From Geminicoccaceae bacterium (GTDB taxonomy: Bacteria > Pseudomonadota > Alphaproteobacteria > Geminicoccales > Geminicoccaceae), in the NCBI GenBank assembly GCA_030824835.1, contig JAPJRA010000297.1, forward strand, positions 1 through 5,535: a stretch of 5,535 nt of DNA, read 5' to 3'. The notes below the pieces were generated by a model. That model ran no database searches and was not told where the DNA came from. It saw only the letters and a program-made list of their open reading frames with translations. Positions 1-5,535 of the stretch are shown in pieces (within the stretch, counting starts at the first letter, position 1; each line of letters opens with the position of its first letter). Position numbers and translations under genes: made by a program.

Positions 1-948
1 GGCAGAGCTATTCGAGCGATCTGCGCTGGCGGGTGCTGGCGGCGATCGATGGTGGCGGTGCGGCCAAGGCGGTGGCGGCGCGGTTCCAGGTCAGCGTGTC
101 CTACATCTACAAGGCGCTTGGCCGGCGCAGCGCGACCGGCGAGACCGAGGCGCGGCCGCAGCGCAACCAGCAGACGCACAAGCTCGAGGATCTGCACGAG
201 GCGATCGCCGCCGAGGTAGCGTCCCGGCCGGACGTGACCCTTGAGGAGCTGCGTGCCTGGCTGTTGGCGACGCACGGCATCAGCGCCAGTCTCGGCCTGA
301 TGCACAAGACCCTGGCCCGGCTCGGCCTGACGCTGGAAAAAAACTCGTTCCGCGCCGCGGAGCAGGACCGACCCGAGCTCGCCGAGCAGCGCGCCGCCTG
401 GCGGGCCGGCCAAAGCGCCATGAGCCCGGCGCGGCTGGTGTTCGTCGACGAGACCGGTGCGGCCACCAACATGGCGCGTCGCTACGGCCGTGGCCTGCGC
501 GGCAAGCGGGTCGACGGGCCGGTGCCGCACGGGCATTGGAAGGCGACCACCTTCGTGGGTGCGCTCACCACCCGGGGCTTCATCGCCCCCTACGTCACCG
601 ACGGCGCCATGAACGGCGCCATCTTCAAAGCTCGGGGTCGTGCAGATGCTCGCCCCCGAGCTCAAGCACGGGGACATCGTCATCATGGACAATCTCGCCG
701 CCCACAAAGTGGCCGGCATCCGCGCGGCGATCGAGGCCAAGGGCGCCGAGCGGCGCTACCTGCCGCCCTATTCGCCCGACATCAACCCGATCGAGCAGGC
801 CTTCGCCAAGCTCAAGGCCCTCCTGCGCAAGGCGGCCGAACGCACCAAGGACGGCTTGTGCAACGCCATCAGCAAGCTGCTCGACCTGTTCCCACCATAA
901 GAGTGCGCCAACTACCTCGCCAACTCCGGCTATCCACGCTCAGCATGA
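1..948 (+). pseudogene. IS630-family transposase, frameshifted and with a premature stop
   Basis: This was a DDE transposase that cuts and joins the ends of its own IS. The first part reads in the frame of position 33 and is already open from base 3 (QSYSSDLRWRVLAAIDGG), so the true start is at or left of the edge. It has an N-terminal helix-turn-helix (about 63-125), a linker, and the first catalytic Asp in FVDETG (447-449). The frame then breaks after NGAIFKA, near 631-640, and resumes one base on with VQMLAPELKHGDIVIMDNL. The second Asp is at 688-690 and the Glu of YSPDINPIEQ at 793-795. One extra base in the CTCGGGG run explains the shift. A TAA at 898-900 interrupts the usual C-terminus: beyond it the same frame continues ECANYLANSGYPRSA and ends at TGA 946-948. 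That TAA sits where the family normally has a Glu, so GAA to TAA is the simplest origin. All three catalytic residues survive, but not in one frame. Programmed frameshifting is less likely given the second lesion. Confidence 0.9.
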
Positions 949-955
949 AAATGCT
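942..955. repeat. Short palindrome in the inferred right terminal repeat of the IS
   Basis: AGCAT and ATGCT form 5-bp arms around GAAA. The repeat ends one base before the inferred IS boundary at 956 and its flanking TA at 957-958. It is probably part of the transposase-binding terminal repeat. The other IS end is not in the window, so no arm-to-arm comparison is possible. Confidence 0.4.
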
Positions 956-1717
956 CTAGGCGGCGGTAGTGTCATCGGATCGACGCCGGCGCCGCGCCAG
1001 AAGCGCAACGATCGCCAAGCCAGCAGCAACAACCAGCACCGGCCACATCTCGTGGAGCAGGTGCAGCAGTTCTGCCTCGTCTTCGCGGACGAGCCACGTG
1101 CCACCCACCCAGAGCGCGACCCACAGTATATTGGCCGCCAGGTTCACGACCGTGAACTTCCACCACGGTAGTTCGAGCAGGCCGGCGGCGAAGCTGCTCA
1201 CTTGGCGCAGCCCGTCGAGAAACGGCGCCGCCAGCACGACCCACGCGCCCCAGCGGACGTAGGTGCGCTCGACACGCGCCACGCGCTCGGGGGCGATGGG
1301 CAGGCGTGCCAGCAGTGCCCGGCCACCAAATCGCCCGACAGCGAACCCGGCCTGGCTGCCGACCACGGCACCGGCGAAGGCCAGTAGGGCCACGAGCGAC
1401 AGGTTCAGGTCGTGGCGCAGGGCACCGACCGTTGCCGCCACCATCATCGATGCGCCGGGGGTCGGGATGCCCATCGTGTCGAGCGCGGTAACCGCAGCCA
1501 CGGCCGGATAGCCCCATCGTTCGAGAATGGGGTCCGCGTCGCCGATCAAGGCCTCGATCCGGCCTTGCGCCCAGTCGGCAAAGGTACCGGTTGTCGGGGC
1601 CGCCGCCATATCCGCGGCGACCGCCGTTCGCATGCCGGCACCGAGCGGCCAGCACAGCAGAATCGCCAGGATCAGGCAGGCGAGATCGACGCGAAGCCCA
1701 CGGCCGGGCTCATTCAT
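956..1717 (-). CDS. DedA/VTT-domain integral membrane protein
   Basis: This 253-residue inner-membrane protein belongs to the DedA (SNARE-associated/VTT) family, whose members are linked to lipid scrambling or undecaprenyl-phosphate recycling and to envelope homeostasis. An N-terminal hydrophobic segment (about 10-36) could be a signal anchor. The VTT core follows: MGIPTPGAS (82-90), a long hydrophobic stretch with GSQAGFAVGRFGG (120-132), then PFLDGLRQVSSFAAG (165-179), LPWWKFTVVNLAANILW (183-199) and a last membrane helix (about 225-241). The tail RRRRRSDDTTAA is positively charged and probably cytoplasmic. Several family-typical charges are absent: PGE reads PGA, the usual G-D-x-x-G reads GSQAG, and the first Arg and the Pro of RFxPxxR are Pro165 and Asp168. 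Arg171 is kept. The start ATG (1715-1717) overlaps the end of cysK by 8 nt and has only a weak ribosome site, which points to translational coupling. The stop codon (956-958) lies across the inferred IS junction, so the natural C-terminus may have been longer. The exact substrate is unknown. Confidence 0.85.
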   Translation of the reverse strand: MNEPGRGLRVDLACLILAILLCWPLGAGMRTAVAADMAAAPTTGTFADWAQGRIEALIGDADPILERWGYPAVAAVTALDTMGIPTPGASMMVAATVGALRHDLNLSLVALLAFAGAVVGSQAGFAVGRFGGRALLARLPIAPERVARVERTYVRWGAWVVLAAPFLDGLRQVSSFAAGLLELPWWKFTVVNLAANILWVALWVGGTWLVREDEAELLHLLHEMWPVLVVAAGLAIVALLARRRRRSDDTTAA

Positions 1718-2693
1718 TCTCGAACAGGGCTGTAGACAAATAGCGCTCGGCGAAAGAGGGAATGATGGTCACGATCGTCGCCCGGGCCATCTCCGGCCGC
1801 TTGGCTACCCTGACGGCCGCCGCCACCATGGCACCGGAGGAGATGCCGCCCGGAATTCCCTCCAACTTCGCGAGGCGCCGCGCCATGGCGAAGGACTCCT
1901 CGTTGGAGACCTGCACGATCTCGTCGATCAGGCTCGTGTCCAGGATGTCCGGCACGAATCCGGCGCCGATGCCCTGGATCGGATGTGGTGCCGATGCACC
2001 ACCCGACAGCACCGGACTGGCCTCGGGCTCGACCGCGACCATGCGCAAGGACGGCCTTCGTGGCTGGAGGGGCTGGCCGCATCCGGTCAGCGGTCCACCC
2101 GTGCGGACGGCCGAGACGCGCACGTCGACCGCGCCGGCCGTGTCGGCCCAGATCTCCTCCGCCGGGGTCTCGCGGTGGATCTTCGGGTTGGCCGGATTGC
2201 CGAACTGGTCTGGCGTGACCGCCGTAGGATTTTCGGCCAGTATCTCCGCAGCCTTGGCGATTGCTCCCTTCATGCCCTTCTCGCGTGGGGTCAGCACCAC
2301 CTCCGCGCCCAGGAAGCGCAGCATCTTGCGCCGCTCGACCGATACCGATTCCGGCATCGTCAGGATCAGCCGATAGCCGCGCGCGGCACAGACGAACGCG
2401 AGACCAATGCCCGTGTTGCCGGACGTCGGCTCGACCAGCAAGGAGCCCGGACCGATCTTGCCCTCGGCCTCCAGGGCTTCGATCATGGCGACGCCGATGC
2501 GATCCTTGACGCTGGCGATCGGATTGAAGAACTCCAGCTTGAGCAGCAGGTCGCCGGTGATTCCCTCCTCGGCGCACAAGTGCGGGACCCGGACCAACGG
2601 CGTGTTGCCGATGGTCTCGACAATGCTGTTATAGATCCTTCGGCGCAGCGGTGGATCCAGCTGCAACGGCGGGTGCGTGGGCTTCTGGGTCAT
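1710..2693 (-). CDS. cysK: Cysteine synthase (O-acetylserine sulfhydrylase), altered phosphate loop
   Basis: This 327-residue cytoplasmic PLP enzyme of the fold-type II family makes cysteine from O-acetyl-L-serine and sulfide. Visible landmarks are IGNTPLVRV (28-36); NPIASVKDRIG (57-67) with the PLP-binding Lys63; the substrate loop PTSGNTG (89-95); MPESVSVERR (113-122); QFGNPANPKIH (163-173); GIGAGFVPDIL (241-251); GIPGGISSGA (279-288), whose Ser contacts the PLP ring nitrogen; and a C-terminus IPSFAERYLSTALF. The length is normal with a short N-terminal extension. The loop that holds the PLP phosphate, usually G-V-G-T-G-G-T, reads AVRTGGP (195-201): Gly to Ala at 195, Gly to Arg at 197 and Thr to Pro at 201. 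The same short stretch has Arg at 192 and Cys at 205, where the family usually has small or hydrophobic residues. The frame is unbroken, so these are substitutions and not a double frameshift. Activity is therefore doubtful. The start ATG has a strong ribosome site 8 nt upstream. A CBS-like enzyme is less likely because there is no extra C-terminal domain. Confidence 0.88.
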   Translation of the reverse strand: MTQKPTHPPLQLDPPLRRRIYNSIVETIGNTPLVRVPHLCAEEGITGDLLLKLEFFNPIASVKDRIGVAMIEALEAEGKIGPGSLLVEPTSGNTGIGLAFVCAARGYRLILTMPESVSVERRKMLRFLGAEVVLTPREKGMKGAIAKAAEILAENPTAVTPDQFGNPANPKIHRETPAEEIWADTAGAVDVRVSAVRTGGPLTGCGQPLQPRRPSLRMVAVEPEASPVLSGGASAPHPIQGIGAGFVPDILDTSLIDEIVQVSNEESFAMARRLAKLEGIPGGISSGAMVAAAVRVAKRPEMARATIVTIIPSFAERYLSTALFENE

Positions 2694-2701
2694 CGGTCAA
2701 A

Positions 2702-2710
2702 CTCCTCCCT
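2702..2710 (-). promoter_or_regulatory. Ribosome binding site of cysK
   Basis: On the minus strand AGGGAGGAG lies 8 nt before the ATG at 2691-2693. It is a near-ideal Shine-Dalgarno site. It fixes this ATG as the cysK start rather than a codon nearer the conserved IGNTPLV motif. Confidence 0.8.
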
Positions 2711-2752
2711 AGGCTCCGTGCTTCCATCGCTCTGCGCCAGTCGGCGACGCCA

Positions 2753-2803
2753 AGCAAGCGCGCCTTCGGCTGCGCCACCAGAGCGGCACCGGATCCGCTT
2801 GCT
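2753..2803 (-). repeat. Inverted repeat in the cysK leader with competing hairpins
   Basis: AGCAAGCG (2753-2760) and CGCTTGCT (2796-2803) are perfect 8-base inverted arms 35 nt apart. They lie just downstream of the predicted cysK transcription start. Two local hairpins overlap the arms: AGCGG/CCGCT within 2783-2800, and GCGCGCC-TTC-GGC(T)GCGC within 2758-2775. The long pairing and the local hairpins cannot all form at once. No U-tract follows, so this is not an obvious intrinsic terminator. Chance pairing in GC-rich DNA remains possible. Confidence 0.35.
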
Positions 2804-2815
2804 GCGCTCGGATGC

Positions 2816-2844
2816 ATTATCGTTGCACGGGAGGCGTTGGCCAA
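2816..2844 (-). promoter_or_regulatory. Predicted sigma70-type promoter for the cysK-dedA operon
   Basis: Read on the minus strand, a -35 box TTGGCC (2839-2844, 4 of 6 consensus bases) and a -10 box GATAAT (2816-2821, 5 of 6) are separated by exactly 17 bp. Such an AT-rich -10 stands out in this GC-rich gap. Transcription would start near 2809 and leave a leader of about 115 nt before cysK. No activator site was recognised. The call rests on consensus matching alone. Confidence 0.5.
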
Positions 2845-2901
2845 TTCCTTGAGCGGGCGACCTGGGCACGTTACTGAGAGCCGCGCCGCAGTGGCGTCGG
2901 G

Positions 2902-3846
2902 ATCGTCGCCATCTCTGCCATCGTTCAGATCATCGCGCCCATCTTCGGCATCGTCCTGATCGGCTACTTGGCCGCTCGCCTGAACGCGTTCGACGCGGCG
3001 AGCATCCGCGGACTGTCCCTCTTCGCGTTCAACTTTGCGATCCCGGTGCTGCTGCTGCGAACGGTGGCGCAGACCGTGTTGCCGGCGCAGCCCGAGTGGC
3101 ACTTCGTCTTCGCCTACTTCTCCGGCGCGTTTGCGATCTTCGGCTTGGCCGCGGCCATCGCTCGCATCGGGCTTGGGCGTCTTGGCGCCGAACCGGCCAT
3201 CTTCGGCATCTCGGCTGCGTTCTCGAACACCACGATCCTGGGCATTCCGATCGTGCTGAAGGCGTTCGGCGACGCTGCGGCGGTGCCTCTCGCGCTGATC
3301 TTGGGATTCCACAGCGCTCTGCTGTTCACGCTCACGACAGTGGTGGCCGAGATTGGGGCGGGCGTGGGCGTGCCGTTTCCGAAGCTGCAGCGCAACGTCG
3401 GCAACGGCCAGGTCACCCACCCGATCCAATGGGGAATAACCGGCGGGCTGACACTCAACTTCATCGATGCGCCGCTTCCGGCGACCCTCGATCAGTTCGC
3501 GGCCATGCTGGGCGGTGCGGCCCTGCCGACAGCACTCTTTGCGCTTGGCGCCAATTTGAGCCGTTTCCGTCTCACCCGAACGCTACCGGCGACCATGCTG
3601 CTGACACTGCTCAAGACAGTGGCACAGCCGGCACTGATCTATGCCCTGGGCAAGTTCGTCTTCGCGCTGTCGCCGTTATCCCTGGCCGTGGCGGTGACGA
3701 TGGCGGCACTGCCCACGGGGATCAACGCCTACCTGTTCGCCGCCCGCTACGAGGCGGCGGTGGCTGAGGCCACTAGCACAATCCTGGTATCCACATTGGC
3801 GTCGGTTTTGATCTTGGGCTTATTGCTTTCCTCCCTATCGGATTGA
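2902..3846 (+). CDS. AEC-family (auxin efflux carrier-like) transporter, start codon unclear
   Basis: The AEC family comprises secondary carriers of the inner membrane with about ten helices. Bacterial members move small organic acids such as malate or malonate, or are uncharacterised. From the ATC at 2902 the protein would have 314 residues, close to the family norm of about 310. It opens with the typical first helix QIIAPIFGIVLIGYLAAR. It continues with LSLFAFNFAIPVLLLRT (about 38-54), AAFSNTTILGIPIVLKAFG, a polar mid-protein loop (PKLQRNVGNGQVTHP), ALPTALFALGANLSRFR, and a last bundle with ALPTGINAYLFAARYEAA and STILVSTLASVLIL. The frame is clean from 2878 to the TGA at 3844-3846. The difficulty is the start: the only in-frame candidates are CTG 2956 and TTG 2968, both of which cut off or split helix 1, and upstream there is a TGA at 2875-2877. 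A GTG at 2891 would serve if one G were missing from the GGG run at 2899-2901. Coordinates therefore give the region supported by homology and not a proven start. The substrate cannot be inferred. Confidence 0.82.
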   Translation: MVAISAIVQIIAPIFGIVLIGYLAARLNAFDAASIRGLSLFAFNFAIPVLLLRTVAQTVLPAQPEWHFVFAYFSGAFAIFGLAAAIARIGLGRLGAEPAIFGISAAFSNTTILGIPIVLKAFGDAAAVPLALILGFHSALLFTLTTVVAEIGAGVGVPFPKLQRNVGNGQVTHPIQWGITGGLTLNFIDAPLPATLDQFAAMLGGAALPTALFALGANLSRFRLTRTLPATMLLTLLKTVAQPALIYALGKFVFALSPLSLAVAVTMAALPTGINAYLFAARYEAAVAEATSTILVSTLASVLILGLLLSSLSD

Positions 3847-3875
3847 TAGAAAGTTTTCTTGCTCAACCTAATGCG

Positions 3876-3903
3876 TTGAAAATTCACCTCGCGCCTTTAT
3901 ACC
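3876..3903 (+). promoter_or_regulatory. Possible sigma70-like promoter for the sialidase-like gene
   Basis: TTGAAA (3876-3881, 5 of 6 consensus bases) is followed after 16 bp by TATACC (3898-3903, 4 of 6). It lies in the most AT-rich intergenic stretch of the window, about 60 nt upstream of the ATG at 3967. A 10-bp perfect palindrome, AGTTTAAACT (3913-3922), sits just downstream of the expected transcription start and could be an operator, though no regulator is known. Confidence 0.35.
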
Positions 3904-3952
3904 TCCCCGTCTAGTTTAAACTCAGGGTTTGCTGCTAGAGGGGCATCCCAAC

Positions 3953-3959
3953 AGGGAGG
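3953..3959 (+). promoter_or_regulatory. Ribosome binding site of the sialidase-like gene
   Basis: AGGGAGG lies 7 nt before the ATG at 3967-3969. It supports this start over the second in-frame ATG (4018), which has no such site and sits inside the signal peptide. Confidence 0.75.
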
Positions 3960-3966
3960 TTGCGCC

Positions 3967-5535
3967 ATGACAGAGTCTCTGATCGAGCCTTGCCCGAAGC
4001 TGAACTGCTTCGTGCGTATGACGCTCGGAGTTGGAATGGTCGTCGGACTGACGACGCTGGCGGACGGTACCGCACAGGCGACGCCAAAAGGCAGGCTGAC
4101 AGCGGTTTCGCCCAGCAAAAGCCCGTTCGCGAGTTGCACGGCTGACCGAGTCAAGAAACAGATCGGTACCAACTACCCCAACACGGCGATCGAGCCCTGG
4201 ATCGATGCCAACCCCGCCAGGCCCGACAATCTGATCGCCGGCTGGCAGCAGGATCGCTGGTCAAACGGCGGCTCACGGGGTTTGGTCGCGGGCTACAGCA
4301 AGGACGGCGGCCGCACTTGGCGCAGGTCGGTGCCACCCGGTGTGACTGTCTGCTCCGGTGGCCAGTATGTGCGGGCGTCCGACCCCTGGGTGAGCATTTC
4401 TCCCAACGGCACAGCGTACTTCATGAGCCTGGCGTTCGACGAGGATCGGCCAGACGGCGGCCTCGGCGCCAACGCCATGCTGGTCAGCCGGTCGAAGGAC
4501 GGTGGCGCCACCTGGGGCAAACCGATCAGCCTGATCAAGGACACGAGTGGGCAGATCCTGAACGACAAGAACTCGATGACGGCCGATCCCACGAATTCTG
4601 CCTACGCCTATGCGGTCTGGGATCGGTTACGCGACTTCACCCTGCCGACATCGGCCGAAGCTGCCATGGCAGGAGCCGTCGCTGAGCGGATGGACGGCGT
4701 GACAGCCGCGCGCGAGCGGGTGAGGTGGCTGAAGGCGGCTGCTGCTGCCAGCGGCACGGCCGCCCTGGCGCCAGAGGCCTTGCCGGCGCCAGCGAGCGTC
4801 ACGTTCGAGGGGCCCATCTGGTTCGCGCGCACCATTAACGGTGGCGATTCCTGGCAGAAGGCCAAGAAAATCTATGATCCCGGTCCAGACGCCCAGACCA
4901 TCGGCAACCAGATCGTCGTGCAGCCAGGCGGTACGCTAGTTAATTTTTTCACCCACATTTTTTCGAACGGTCTGGTGCGGCTCGATCTGATACGCTCCTA
5001 CGACAAGGGGCGCACCTTCCAGAGCAGACCGCGATTTGTCGATGCGATGCTCACCGCTGGCGTGGTCACGCCCGATCTCGAAGAAGGGGTTCGGGACGCC
5101 TCGATCCTGTTCGACGTGGCTGTCGATCCGAACAGCGGCGCACTTTATGCGGTATGGCAGGATCTGCGCTTCCGGGGCATCGACGAGGTGGCGTTCTCGC
5201 AATCGACGGATGGCGGAGCCTCCTGGACGAAGGCCATTCGCATCAACCAAACACCTAGGAGTCGCAATGTATTGCGAGAGCAGGCGTTTTTGCCGGCCAT
5301 CGCCGTGGGCTCGCGCGGCGAGCTCATCGTCACCTACTACGATTTCCGCAACGACAACGCGAAGGGCGAACTCACCGACTACTGGTCCGTGACCTGCAAA
5401 GCAGATTGTGCCAGCCGGACCAGCTGGGGCGGCGAGCTACGGCTGACCGACAAGCCGTTCAACATGCTCGACGCGCCGTTTGCGGGCGGCCATTTCCTCG
5501 GTGACTATATGGGGCTAGTGGTCGCACGCCAAACC
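3967..5535 (+). CDS. Secreted Asp-box beta-propeller protein (sialidase/BNR-like), 3' end outside window
   Basis: The frame is open for 523 codons to the right edge with no stop. Residues 1-38 look like a Sec signal peptide: a long n-region with K11 and R17, a hydrophobic core at about 18-32, and an A-Q-A cleavage site at 36-38. The mature part is a beta-propeller. Five Asp-boxes (S/T-x-D/N-x-G-x-T/S-W/F) are visible: SKDGGRTW (111-118), SKDGGATW (176-183), TINGGDSW (289-296), SYDKGRTF (344-351) and STDGGASW (413-420). Blade strands such as EPWIDANP, DPWVSISPNGTAY, DPTNSAYAYAVWDR, DPNSGALYAVWQDLR and GSRGELIVTYYDFRND suggest six or seven blades. GGHFLGDYMGLVVA (507-520) resembles the last blade, so probably only a few dozen residues are missing. 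C57/C129 and C477/C481 may form disulfides in the periplasm or outside the cell. An Ala-rich insert occupies about 226-278. I cannot identify the full sialidase catalytic set (RIP motif, Arg triad, Tyr/Glu), so hydrolase activity is unproven; it may be a binding or adhesion protein. The gene appears to stand alone with its own promoter. Confidence 0.82.
   Translation, partial: MTESLIEPCPKLNCFVRMTLGVGMVVGLTTLADGTAQATPKGRLTAVSPSKSPFASCTADRVKKQIGTNYPNTAIEPWIDANPARPDNLIAGWQQDRWSNGGSRGLVAGYSKDGGRTWRRSVPPGVTVCSGGQYVRASDPWVSISPNGTAYFMSLAFDEDRPDGGLGANAMLVSRSKDGGATWGKPISLIKDTSGQILNDKNSMTADPTNSAYAYAVWDRLRDFTLPTSAEAAMAGAVAERMDGVTAARERVRWLKAAAAASGTAALAPEALPAPASVTFEGPIWFARTINGGDSWQKAKKIYDPGPDAQTIGNQIVVQPGGTLVNFFTHIFSNGLVRLDLIRSYDKGRTFQSRPRFVDAMLTAGVVTPDLEEGVRDASILFDVAVDPNSGALYAVWQDLRFRGIDEVAFSQSTDGGASWTKAIRINQTPRSRNVLREQAFLPAIAVGSRGELIVTYYDFRNDNAKGELTDYWSVTCKADCASRTSWGGELRLTDKPFNMLDAPFAGGHFLGDYMGLVVARQT

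Larger units (their letters stand above)
1..956 (+). mobile_element. IS630-family insertion sequence, right-hand part (left end outside window)
   Basis: The stretch is filled by a single IS630-type transposase reading rightward. Its right end is inferred at C956. IS630 elements insert at TA and duplicate it, and TA occurs at 957-958, exactly where IS-like sequence gives way to the DedA coding region. The last bases contain a short palindrome, AGCAT-gaaa-ATGCT (942-955), of the kind expected in a terminal inverted repeat. The matching left end and the second TA copy lie outside the window, so the terminal repeat cannot be confirmed. The encoded transposase is broken, so this copy could move only if another copy supplied transposase. 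Confidence 0.75.
2694..2901. other. Divergent intergenic region between cysK and the AEC transporter
   Basis: About 208 bp separate the cysK start from the inferred first AEC codon. The region holds the predicted cysK promoter, its leader with an inverted repeat, and the cysK ribosome site. No convincing promoter pointing toward the AEC gene was found. The best weak candidate is a TTGAGC at 2849 with no good -10 partner. Open frames crossing the gap on both strands have no recognisable protein content. Confidence 0.6.

Noticed and set aside
107..472. Minus-strand open frame of 121 codons
   Set aside because: It is antisense to the transposase and has no protein signature or ribosome site.
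625..645. Programmed frameshifting in the transposase
   Set aside because: Some IS elements use it, but the site is not a classic slippery run, a +1 shift would be needed, and a second lesion at 898 points to decay.
536..1171. Plus-strand open frame of 211 codons across the IS and the dedA end
   Set aside because: It is Ser/Pro/Arg-rich, out of frame with the transposase motifs and crosses the IS boundary.
1527..2852. Long plus-strand open frame of 441 codons
   Set aside because: It lies antisense to dedA and cysK. Its translation is Arg/Asp/His-rich with no family motif. It is a high-GC shadow of the minus-strand genes.
2629..3429. Minus-strand open frame of 266 codons
   Set aside because: It is antisense to the AEC gene and rich in Arg, Asp and Glu without recognisable domains. 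The AEC protein on the other strand is clearly real.
3096..3767. Second plus-strand open frame inside the AEC gene
   Set aside because: It is a frame-shifted shadow rich in Arg and His, while the AEC motifs lie entirely in the other frame.
3848..3859. AGAAA-GT-TTTCT as a terminator after the AEC gene
   Set aside because: The loop would be only two bases, the stem is A/T-rich and no proper U-tract follows.
4936..4966. AT-rich patch with two T6 runs inside the sialidase-like gene, possibly an insertion or promoter
   Set aside because: It reads smoothly in frame (TLVNFFTHIFSNG) as a hydrophobic propeller strand, so Phe, Asn and Ile codons account for the composition.

Overview
The window is high-GC bacterial DNA, apart from a more AT-rich gap at about 3847-3950. 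The gene content (an IS630-type transposase, CysK, DedA and AEC membrane proteins, and a secreted Asp-box protein) and the codon use suit a proteobacterium, possibly an alphaproteobacterium. That placement is a guess from style and not from a marker gene. I see no rRNA, tRNA, CRISPR array, phage or defence genes, and no clearly new multi-gene system.

Layout. (1) 1-956: the right-hand part of an IS630-family insertion sequence. Its transposase is broken by a +1 frameshift near 631-640 and by an in-frame TAA at 898. (2) 956-2693, minus strand: a two-gene operon, cysK (cysteine synthase) followed by a DedA/VTT-domain membrane protein whose start overlaps the cysK stop by 8 nt. A good sigma70-like promoter lies at 2816-2844, with a leader of about 115 nt that can fold. 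(3) 2694-2901: divergent intergenic region. (4) 2902-3846, plus strand: an AEC-family (auxin efflux carrier-like) transporter with an intact body and no ordinary start codon. (5) 3847-3966: gap with a possible promoter and a clear Shine-Dalgarno site. (6) 3967 to the right edge: a secreted beta-propeller protein with five Asp-boxes (sialidase/BNR-like), open for 523 codons and cut by the window end.

How the genes relate. CysK makes cysteine from O-acetylserine and sulfide, and the DedA protein is probably translated by coupling to it. The AEC carrier is transcribed away from cysK and may move a small organic acid or amino acid, but nothing here fixes its substrate. The sialidase-like gene appears to have its own promoter and to be unrelated.

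Points of most interest: the phosphate-binding loop of this CysK is altered at several nearly invariant positions although the frame is intact; the DedA stop codon appears to be assembled across the IS junction; several DedA motif charges are missing; and the AEC gene lacks a start. Four odd genes in 4 kb may reflect real decay or an error-prone assembly, and the sequence alone cannot tell these apart.
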